Shown one piece after another: positions 1 through 5,012 of a DNA stretch of 5,012 nt. The position numbers were made by a program, and so were the translations under genes. The notes beneath the pieces are model-generated. The model had not been told where the DNA came from, searched no databases, and saw only the letters and a list, made by a program, of their open reading frames with translations. The DNA lies in the NCBI GenBank assembly GCA_009177185.1, contig WFMB01000109.1, positions 25,661 to 30,672 on the forward strand, written 5' to 3'. Each line of letters opens with the position of its first letter. Within the stretch, counting starts at the first letter, position 1. This DNA is from Bacteroidales bacterium (GTDB lineage: Bacteria; Bacteroidota; Bacteroidia; Bacteroidales; Bacteroidaceae).

Positions 1-326
1 AGGAGATGGCGAAGTATAAAATCCCTGAGATTGACCTCGTTATCGTTGACCTCTACCCCTTCGAGGAGACAGTGGCATCCACAAGCGATGAGTCTTCTAT
101 CATTGAGAAGATTGACATTGGTGGTATTTCACTCATTCGTGCCGCTGCCAAGAACTTCAACGATGTGGTCATCGTTCCAAGCAAAGCTGAATACAAGCCA
201 TTGCTTGACATCGTGAAGGCACAAGGGGCTGAAACCACGAAGGCACAGCGCAAGCAGTTTGCAGAGCGTGCATTCGCAACTTCCAGCCACTATGACACTG
301 CTATTCACGCCTATTTCGCAAACTAA
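1..326 (+). CDS. purH: IMP cyclohydrolase domain of PurH, 5'-partial, ends without the AICAR transformylase domain
   Basis: This is the 3' end of a purine biosynthesis gene. Its reading frame is open from the first base of the window, so the ATG at position 6 is internal and not a real start. The IMP cyclohydrolase domain (MGS-like fold) closes FAICAR to IMP, the last step of de novo purine synthesis in the cytoplasm. The conserved block is plain: VDLYPFEETVAS, then EKIDIGGISLIRAAAKN. From the human ATIC enzyme, the Tyr of LYPF (codon 54-56), the Asp of IDIGG and the Lys of AAAKN are active-site residues, and all three are present. In the usual bifunctional PurH (about 500 residues) this domain is followed by a roughly 300-residue AICAR transformylase domain. 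Here the gene stops (TAA, 324-326) just after SSHYDTAIHAYFAN, at the normal domain boundary, and only 49 bases separate it from mreB. I therefore read it as a single-domain cyclohydrolase rather than a frameshifted PurH, since no transformylase-like sequence follows in any frame. The transformylase would have to lie elsewhere in the genome. Confidence 0.93.
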   Translation, partial: EMAKYKIPEIDLVIVDLYPFEETVASTSDESSIIEKIDIGGISLIRAAAKNFNDVVIVPSKAEYKPLLDIVKAQGAETTKAQRKQFAERAFATSSHYDTAIHAYFAN

Positions 327-340
327 TCTGTGAGAAAAGT

Positions 341-375
341 CGTAAATTGTAAATCGTCAAACCGTAAATAATCGT
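341..375 (+). repeat. Short tandem array of CGTAAAT-like heptads before mreB
   Basis: The 49-base gap between purH and mreB is AT-rich and mostly made of one degenerate heptamer: CGTAAAT (341-347), TGTAAAT (348-354), CGTCAAA (355-361), one spacer base, CGTAAAT (363-369), then AATCGT running directly into the mreB ATG. I see no hairpin followed by a T run, so there is no intrinsic terminator here, and no clear Bacteroidota promoter (TTTG at -33 with TAnnTTTG at -7). I have an unverified impression that similar GTAAAT-rich strings occur between genes in Prevotella and Bacteroides. Function is unknown: it could be an intergenic repeat, an AT-rich leader helping translation without a Shine-Dalgarno sequence, or simple slippage. 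Confidence 0.6.
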
Positions 376-1398
376 ATGGGATTTTTCTCCTTATCACAAG
401 ATATTGCGATGGACCTTGGCACCGCCAATACCATCATCACGTGCAACGGCAAAATTGTGGTAGATGAACCTTCGGTAGTCGCTCTCGACAAGAAGACCAA
501 CAAGATGATTGCAGTCGGCCACAAAGCCAAACTAATGTTTGGAAAAGAACACGATGGTATCCGTACCAGCCGTCCGTTGCGTGACGGTGTGATAGCCGAC
601 TTCTATGCCTGTGAACAGATGATGCGTGGACTCATCAAGATGGTCAAGACGGGACACCACCTCTTCACACCATCACTCCGCATGGTGATTGGCGTTCCAT
701 CGGGTTCTACCGAAGTGGAACTGCGTGCCGTGCGCGACAGCGCCGAACATTCAGGCGGACGCGATGTGTATCTTATCTTTGAACCCATGGCTGCTGCCAT
801 CGGTTGCGGTATCGACGTGGAAGCTCCAGAGGGTCAGATGATTGTTGACATCGGTGGGGGTTCCACCGAGATTGCTGTCATCTCATTGGGTGGTATTGTC
901 AGCAACAACTCCATCCGTGTGGCTGGTGACGAACTCACTGCCGACATACAAGAATACATGGCACGCCAGCACAACATGAAAGTGGGTGAACGTATGGCAG
1001 AACGCATTAAAATCAATGTAGGTTCTGCACTGACTGACCTTGGCGATGAAGCACCAGAGGATTATATTGTGCATGGTCCTGACCGCATCACGGCTCTTCC
1101 CAAAGAAGTGTCGGTATGTTATCAGGAGATTGCACACAGCATTGACAAGACCATCGCTAAGATTGAAACAGCCGTGTTGCAAGCATTAGAGAACACGCCA
1201 CCAGAACTGTATGCCGATATCGTGAAGAACGGCATTTGGTTGACAGGTGGTGGTGCGTTGCTCCGTGGTTTGGCAAAACGATTCACCGATAAGATTCATA
1301 TTCCGTTCCATGTCGATGATGATCCCTTGCACTCGGTGGCAAAGGGCACAGGCATTGCACTGAAGAACGTGAACAACTTCCAGTTCCTGATGAGATAA
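376..1398 (+). CDS. mreB: Rod shape-determining protein MreB (bacterial actin)
   Basis: MreB is the actin homologue that forms ATP-binding antiparallel filaments on the inner face of the cytoplasmic membrane and steers the Rod complex during side-wall growth. The 340-residue product has the normal family length. It shows phosphate-1 motif DLGTANT (residues 13-19), the family signature PLRDGVIADF (67-76), the FEPMAAAIG segment (135-143, with Glu136 in the place of the catalytic glutamate), phosphate-2 motif DIGGGSTE (158-165), RIKINVGSAL, and adenosine motif TGGGALLRG (290-298), then VAKGTG near the C-terminus. The N-terminus (MGFFSLSQ) is hydrophobic, as in MreBs that insert an N-terminal peptide into the membrane. 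Phosphate-2 has Ser163 where DIGGGTTE is common, a conservative change. The ATG at 376 gives the standard N-terminus; no Shine-Dalgarno sequence precedes it, as usual in Bacteroidota. It lies 49 bases after purH and 7 before mreC. Only the paralogue assignment (MreB versus Mbl-type) could be argued, and the operon supports MreB. Confidence 0.98.
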   Translation: MGFFSLSQDIAMDLGTANTIITCNGKIVVDEPSVVALDKKTNKMIAVGHKAKLMFGKEHDGIRTSRPLRDGVIADFYACEQMMRGLIKMVKTGHHLFTPSLRMVIGVPSGSTEVELRAVRDSAEHSGGRDVYLIFEPMAAAIGCGIDVEAPEGQMIVDIGGGSTEIAVISLGGIVSNNSIRVAGDELTADIQEYMARQHNMKVGERMAERIKINVGSALTDLGDEAPEDYIVHGPDRITALPKEVSVCYQEIAHSIDKTIAKIETAVLQALENTPPELYADIVKNGIWLTGGGALLRGLAKRFTDKIHIPFHVDDDPLHSVAKGTGIALKNVNNFQFLMR

Positions 1399-1405
1399 CT
1401 GCGCC

Positions 1406-2296
1406 ATGCGTGCACTCATTGACATCATTGTAAAGAACAAGCACTGGTTTCTGTTCTTGTTGTTGGAGGTGATTAGCTTAATCTTCCTCTTCAGCCACAA
1501 CGGATACCAAAAGAATGTGTACTTCACAACAGCTAATGGCGTGGTAGGTTCGACCTACGACGTCATTAGTAACATTACGGCATACCTCCATCTGAAGGAA
1601 GAGAATGCTACACTGGAACGGAAAAACGAACAACTGCGCCGAGAGCTATATGAACTGAAACAAGCCCAGAGACAGGCGAAGTTGGACAGCATGAAGCACA
1701 TGTACGCTTTGGCACGAAAGTACGATGTCATACATGCACAGGTGGTCAACATGACCCTTCACAAGGCAAACAATCTCATCACCATTAACAAGGGTGAAGC
1801 TGATGGCATTCGACCAGAAATGGGTGTCGTTTGTTCACAGGGTGTGGTCGGCATCGTCTATATGACCAGCCGCCACTACAGCATCATCATCCCCCTATTG
1901 AATGTAAACAGCAAGATTAGTTGCCGTCTGCGCCATTCTGAGTATTTCGGCTCGCTCATTTGGAAACGTGGTTACGCTGATATCGCATACGTGACCAGTA
2001 TTCCACGCCATGCGCCTGTGAAGAACAAGGACATTGTGGAAACCAATGGATTCTCAGACATTTTCCCGCCTGGACTGCCCATTGGAAGCATTCAAAGCAT
2101 AGACGACTCGTCCGATGGAATGTCTTATCAGCTAAAAGTGAAACTGTTCGCCAATTTCGCCACCCTGCGAGAGGTGTCTGTCATCACGAACTACACCGCA
2201 CAAGAGCGCCGTCAATTAGAGCATCAAGCCTTGAATCCTGCTGAGCAAGACAATATTCCCCCTAAAAAACAAACCAATCCCGAAACAGCAAGATGA
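1406..2296 (+). CDS. mreC: Rod shape-determining protein MreC
   Basis: MreC is a bitopic inner-membrane protein whose periplasmic part forms dimers or tubes and binds and activates PBP2 in the Rod complex. The 296-residue product has the classic layout: a short cytoplasmic N-terminus (MRALIDIIVKNKHW), one membrane helix at about residues 14-29, a heptad-rich coiled coil at about 62-100 (EENATLERKNEQLRRELYEL), and a beta-rich periplasmic domain from about 110 to 270. That domain carries family signatures such as GVVGIVY, IIPLLNVNSKISCRL and NGFSDIFPPGLPIG (214-227). The last 25 or so residues are polar, rich in Gln and Pro, and probably disordered. The ATG at 1406, seven bases after the mreB stop, gives the expected N-terminus. 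The TGA at 2294-2296 overlaps the mreD ATG as ATGA, so translational coupling is likely. No start has a Shine-Dalgarno sequence. Confidence 0.96.
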   Translation: MRALIDIIVKNKHWFLFLLLEVISLIFLFSHNGYQKNVYFTTANGVVGSTYDVISNITAYLHLKEENATLERKNEQLRRELYELKQAQRQAKLDSMKHMYALARKYDVIHAQVVNMTLHKANNLITINKGEADGIRPEMGVVCSQGVVGIVYMTSRHYSIIIPLLNVNSKISCRLRHSEYFGSLIWKRGYADIAYVTSIPRHAPVKNKDIVETNGFSDIFPPGLPIGSIQSIDDSSDGMSYQLKVKLFANFATLREVSVITNYTAQERRQLEHQALNPAEQDNIPPKKQTNPETAR

Positions 2297-2817
2297 GTTC
2301 CCCGTTCTTATTACGCCTGACACGCTTCTTCGTGTTGTCGTTCTTGCAAGTGATTGTATTCAACCACATTCACCTGTTCGGCTACGTCACACCATTGGTC
2401 ATAGGCTACATGATAGTGTGCATGCACCGTGAGACATCGCGCACATCTATGTTGTTGTGGGGATTCTTCATCGGTCTTGTGTTCGACTTGTTCAGCAATA
2501 CCGCAGGAATGGCATCAGCTTCCTGCACATTGGCAGCCATGGTACAGCCCAAACTACTGAACATGTTCAGACCACACGATGCCGCAGAAGCCTTTACCCC
2601 CTCCATCACCACACTTGGGTTGGGTCGCTATACGCTCTACGTATTCATGCTACTCCTCATCCTGCATATTGTATTCTATCTTTTGGATGCCTGTACGTTA
2701 GCAAACTGGACTTTGACGCTATTGGCAATAGGTTGTGGTGCGGCACTTTCCACAGTCATCATTATAGGCATGGAATTGTTAGTGCGTACCAACAAAAAAA
2801 ACGAACTTCATCCATAG
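2293..2817 (+). CDS. mreD: Rod shape-determining protein MreD
   Basis: MreD is a small polytopic inner-membrane protein of the Rod complex that works with MreC and affects PBP2/RodA activity; its biochemical role is poorly known. The product has 174 residues, normal for the family, and is strongly hydrophobic. I count about five membrane segments, roughly at residues 10-30, 32-44, 53-70, 110-135 and 137-162. The most typical MreD signature is GFFIGLVFDLFS (57-68), with Gly57, Gly61 and Asp65. Sequence conservation in this family is low, so the call rests on length, topology, that signature and the position between mreC and PBP2. The start overlaps the mreC stop (ATGA). Near the 3' end is an eight-A run (2794-2801) that contains A AAA AAC in the zero frame (2796-2802), a known type of -1 slippery heptamer. 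It lies only five codons before the TAG stop. The mrdA gene starts 15 bases later. Confidence 0.94.
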   Translation: MSSPFLLRLTRFFVLSFLQVIVFNHIHLFGYVTPLVIGYMIVCMHRETSRTSMLLWGFFIGLVFDLFSNTAGMASASCTLAAMVQPKLLNMFRPHDAAEAFTPSITTLGLGRYTLYVFMLLLILHIVFYLLDACTLANWTLTLLAIGCGAALSTVIIIGMELLVRTNKKNELHP

Positions 2818-2832
2818 GCAACAGGCACAACG

Positions 2833-4632
2833 ATGCAGAACCATCTCTACGAATACCGCAAGTTCATTATCGGCGGCATAGCACTCATAGTGGTGCTAAG
2901 CTATATCACCCGATTGGCTTTCTTGCAACTATCAGATGAAGAGTATAAAAGCCGTGCTGATAACAACGCTTTCTTAAATAGCATAATCTTCCCATCCCGA
3001 GGTGTCATCTATGACCGTAATGGTGAGTTGCTGGTCTATAACCAACCAGCCTACGACATCATGGTCATCATGCGCGAAGTGAACAAGCTCGATACGCTCG
3101 AATTTTGCAAAACACTCAACATCACCAAGGCGACGTTTGACGAACGGATGGCACTCATCACGAATCGTAACAAGAATCCAGGATATTCTCCTTACACACA
3201 ACAGTTATTTCTTGCACAGATTTCAGCAGAGGAGTTCAGCATTTTCCAAGAGAAGATGTTCCGCTTTCATGGTTTCTATGTAAGAGAGAGAACGATTCGT
3301 CGATACGCCACTGATTATTGTGCCCACGTACTGGGTGACGTGGCTGAAGTGTCACCAGCCGATGTAGAACGGGATGACTACTATTCCCCTGGAGACTATA
3401 TCGGGAAGCAAGGCGTGGAACGCAGTTACGAGCAAGAGCTCCGAGGTGTGAAAGGCGTTGAGGTGCTGCTGCGAGATGCACGCGGACGCATACAGGGACA
3501 CTACAAGAATGGTGCTATGGACCGCAAGCCTATACCAGGCAAGAACCTGACACTTTCCATTGATGCTAAGTTACAAGCATTGGGCGAACGACTGATGGAA
3601 GGCAAGATGGGAGCGATTGTAGCCATTGAACCAAAGACTGGCGAGATTCTTTGTATGGTGAGTTCGCCCAGCTATGACCCGCATCGCATGGAAGGCAAGC
3701 AGCGTGGCACGCAGATGATGGAGATGCAACGAGACCCAATGAAGCCGATGCTGAACCGTGCCATATCTGGCACATATCCTCCTGGTTCCACGTTCAAGAC
3801 TTCTCAAGGATTGACTTTCTTGCAGGAGGGTATCATTACATCTTCCACTGCCTATCCTTGCTATCACGGCTTCATAACCAGAGGCATGAAGGTGGGTTGC
3901 CATGGTCACGGTTCTCCCCTGCCCCTCCTCCCAGCCATTGCCACTTCCTGCAACGGCTACTTCTGTTGGGGACTCTACCACATGCTGAGCAACCGACAGA
4001 AGTACACGACCATTCAAGATGCCGTCACCACATGGAAAGATTACATGGTGTCAATGGGCTTTGGCTACAAACTGGGCATTGACCTGCCTGGCGAGGCACG
4101 CGGCATGATTCCTAATGCTGAATACTATGACCGCCGACTTGGACGGTGGAATGCACTCGGTGTTATCTCCATCGCTATTGGACAAGGCGAGGTGACGCTC
4201 ACCCCACTCCAGATAGCCAATCTCTGTGCCACCATCGCTAACCGTGGCTATTATATCACTCCCCACATTGTCAAGGACATACAGGACGGACACATTGCTG
4301 ACAGCCTGAAAGCGAAGCATAAGACAAAGGTTGACACAAACTATTACAATATGGTAGTGGAAGGTATGCGCAAGGCTGTGCTTGGGGGTACTTGCCATAG
4401 TGCCAACAGCCCCCAATATGCGGTGTGTGGCAAAACAGGTACAGCACAGAATCGCGGCAAAGACCACTCTGCCTTCATGGGATTCGCTCCAATGGAGGAC
4501 CCAAAGATTGCAGTCGCCGTATATGTGGAGAATGGTGGTTTCGGTGCTACATACGGTGTGCCCATCGGTGCACTGATTATGGAACAATACATCAACGGGG
4601 AACTCTCTCCTGCCAGTGAGGAAAAAGCGTAA
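2833..4632 (+). CDS. mrdA: Penicillin-binding protein 2, class B peptidoglycan transpeptidase of the elongasome
   Basis: PBP2 makes the 4-3 peptide crosslinks in new side-wall peptidoglycan, working with the RodA polymerase; it is anchored in the inner membrane with its catalytic domain in the periplasm. The 599-residue product begins with a short cytoplasmic tail, one membrane helix (about 11-31), and the pedestal/dimerisation domain with SRGVIYDRNGELL (55-67) and IGKQGVERSYEQELRG (about 190-206). The transpeptidase domain (about 245-585) has all three penicilloyl-serine motifs: S319-T-F-K322 with the nucleophile Ser319 in GTYPPGSTFK, S372-C-N374, and K534-T-G-T537. LPGEARG (from 418) is also typical. 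The ATG at 2833 is 15 bases after mreD and gives the full N-terminus. The C-terminus is odd. The stop at 4630-4632 is followed, in the same frame, by AAT, a second stop (TAG), and then 14 sense codons ending in TAA at 4683 that resemble the usual Prevotella PBP2 ending as I recall it. The catalytic domain is complete, so the enzyme should be active. Confidence 0.97.
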   Translation: MQNHLYEYRKFIIGGIALIVVLSYITRLAFLQLSDEEYKSRADNNAFLNSIIFPSRGVIYDRNGELLVYNQPAYDIMVIMREVNKLDTLEFCKTLNITKATFDERMALITNRNKNPGYSPYTQQLFLAQISAEEFSIFQEKMFRFHGFYVRERTIRRYATDYCAHVLGDVAEVSPADVERDDYYSPGDYIGKQGVERSYEQELRGVKGVEVLLRDARGRIQGHYKNGAMDRKPIPGKNLTLSIDAKLQALGERLMEGKMGAIVAIEPKTGEILCMVSSPSYDPHRMEGKQRGTQMMEMQRDPMKPMLNRAISGTYPPGSTFKTSQGLTFLQEGIITSSTAYPCYHGFITRGMKVGCHGHGSPLPLLPAIATSCNGYFCWGLYHMLSNRQKYTTIQDAVTTWKDYMVSMGFGYKLGIDLPGEARGMIPNAEYYDRRLGRWNALGVISIAIGQGEVTLTPLQIANLCATIANRGYYITPHIVKDIQDGHIADSLKAKHKTKVDTNYYNMVVEGMRKAVLGGTCHSANSPQYAVCGKTGTAQNRGKDHSAFMGFAPMEDPKIAVAVYVENGGFGATYGVPIGALIMEQYINGELSPASEEKA

Positions 4633-4683
4633 AATTAGTCGTTCCAAAACCGCCACATTGATTATGGAACTCGTGAACGATAA
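4633..4683 (+). other. Detached in-frame C-terminal tail of PBP2 after two stop codons
   Basis: This stretch follows the mrdA stop TAA (4630-4632) without a change of frame: AAT, TAG (4636-4638), then codons for SFQNRHIDYGTRER and a TAA at 4681-4683. The tail has an FQ-x-R-x-I-x-YG-x-x-x-R pattern that I associate, from memory and unverified, with the extreme C-terminus of Prevotella PBP2. If 4683 was the original end, the distance to rodA would be 15 bases, the same as between mreD and mrdA. It is probably a remnant of a longer PBP2. Occasional readthrough, or errors in the sequence around the A runs at 4622-4634, are alternatives. Confidence 0.55.
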
Positions 4684-4698
4684 CATAGACCGAAGACA

Positions 4699-5012
4699 AT
4701 GACAGGACAAAGTAATAAAGGCATCTTTCTCAGCATTGACTGGATTACGATTCTGCTCTATGTGATTCTTATCGTATGGGGCTGGTTCAGTGTGTGTGGT
4801 GCTTGTTACGACTTCAACAACCCAGACCTTTTTGCTTGGGAAACGAACTCTGGCAAGCAAATCGTATGGGGTGGCACCTCGCTGGTGTTAGCCATAGTGC
4901 TGATGCTCATCGAAAAACGCTTCTACGACACTGCAGCTTACGTCATCTATGGAGCGATGATTCTTCTTCTGGCTGTCACCATTGTCATTGCCCCTGACAC
5001 AAAAGGCTCCCG
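4699..5012 (+). CDS. rodA: RodA, SEDS-family peptidoglycan glycosyltransferase, 3'-partial
   Basis: RodA is the multi-spanning SEDS protein that polymerises lipid II into glycan strands in the cytoplasmic membrane, paired with PBP2. Only the first 104 codons plus two bases are in the window. They encode a short N-terminus with the familiar FLSIDWITILLY start of the first helix (about residues 13-33), a polar periplasmic loop (about 36-52), then SGKQIVWGGTSLVLA leading into helix 2 (about 55-71), a short EKRFYDTAAY turn, helix 3 (about 79-98), and APDTKGS at the edge, the start of the conserved KGSR(S/A)W loop; the next two bases (CG) fit Arg. The catalytic Asp of the large periplasmic loop lies beyond the window. 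The ATG at 4699 gives the expected short N-terminus and has no Shine-Dalgarno sequence. FtsW is the main alternative, but the position directly after PBP2 in an mre operon favours RodA. Confidence 0.94.
   Translation, partial: MTGQSNKGIFLSIDWITILLYVILIVWGWFSVCGACYDFNNPDLFAWETNSGKQIVWGGTSLVLAIVLMLIEKRFYDTAAYVIYGAMILLLAVTIVIAPDTKGS

Noticed and set aside
327..375. Possible promoter or terminator between purH and mreB.
   Set aside because: I found no match to the Bacteroidota -33/-7 elements and no stem-loop with a T tail, so neither is annotated.
856..867. Ser in place of Thr in the MreB phosphate-2 motif (DIGGGSTE).
   Set aside because: It is a conservative change that keeps the hydroxyl group, so it is not evidence of altered function.
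2457..2939. 160-codon plus-strand frame overlapping mreD and the start of mrdA.
   Set aside because: It is out of frame with both real genes and its His/Arg-rich product is a shadow. Only the possible -1 slip at the A run is kept, as a weak finding.
3571..4017. 148-codon minus-strand open frame inside PBP2.
   Set aside because: It lies wholly opposite the transpeptidase domain including the STFK and SCN motifs, and its sequence resembles no family I know.
4577..4702. A +1 frame (relative to PBP2) stays open from 4577 to a TGA at 4700-4702 that overlaps the rodA ATG as ATGA, suggesting a frameshifted PBP2 C-terminus.
   Set aside because: The encoded residues do not look like a PBP2 ending, whereas the original frame resumes with a recognisable tail. 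There is no good +1 shift signal, and 42 open codons can occur by chance.
4051..4860. Long 269-codon open frame on the minus strand opposite the PBP2 3' end and rodA start.
   Set aside because: It covers two well-supported genes on the other strand, has no recognisable domain, and its composition (many His, Cys, Thr) is typical of an antisense shadow.
371..4871. Three copies of the 10-mer ATCGTATGGG (371-380, 4771-4780, 4861-4870), one across the mreB start.
   Set aside because: Several repeated 10-mers are expected by chance in 5 kb, and the two rodA copies simply encode Ile-Val-Trp-Gly.

Overview
The window is a chromosomal cell-shape and elongation (elongasome/Rod complex) operon on the + strand. 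It most likely comes from a member of the Bacteroidota, probably Prevotella or a close relative. This rests on the gene order (purine gene purH, then mreB, mreC, mreD, the PBP2 gene and rodA), which I know from Bacteroides and Prevotella, on the protein flavour, and on the lack of Shine-Dalgarno sequences before the starts. No database search was run, so the genus is an inference.

Layout: 1-326 is the 3' end of a purH-type gene that stops right after the IMP cyclohydrolase domain, without the usual AICAR transformylase domain. 327-375 is a 49-base gap holding a short array of CGTAAAT-like heptads that runs almost to the mreB start. 376-1398 is mreB (actin-like filament), 1406-2296 mreC (bitopic scaffold), 2293-2817 mreD (membrane protein overlapping mreC by ATGA), 2833-4632 mrdA/PBP2 (class B transpeptidase), and 4699-5012 the 5' part of rodA (SEDS glycan polymerase), cut by the window edge. 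Spacing is tight (7, -4, 15 and 66 bases), which fits one transcript.

How they work together: MreB filaments under the membrane orient the Rod complex. MreC and MreD span the membrane and connect or activate it. RodA polymerises glycan from lipid II and PBP2 crosslinks it. All the catalytic motifs of PBP2 (STFK, SCN, KTGT) and the nucleotide-binding motifs of MreB are present.

This is a conserved housekeeping locus and I see no new system in it. The main oddity is at the PBP2 C-terminus. The 66-base gap before rodA contains, in the same reading frame as PBP2, a further tail (SFQNRHIDYGTRER then TAA) that looks like a native PBP2 ending. It is cut off from the gene by two in-frame stops, TAA and TAG, only three codons apart. 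The second oddity is the single-domain PurH. Both are natural candidates for comparison with related genomes.
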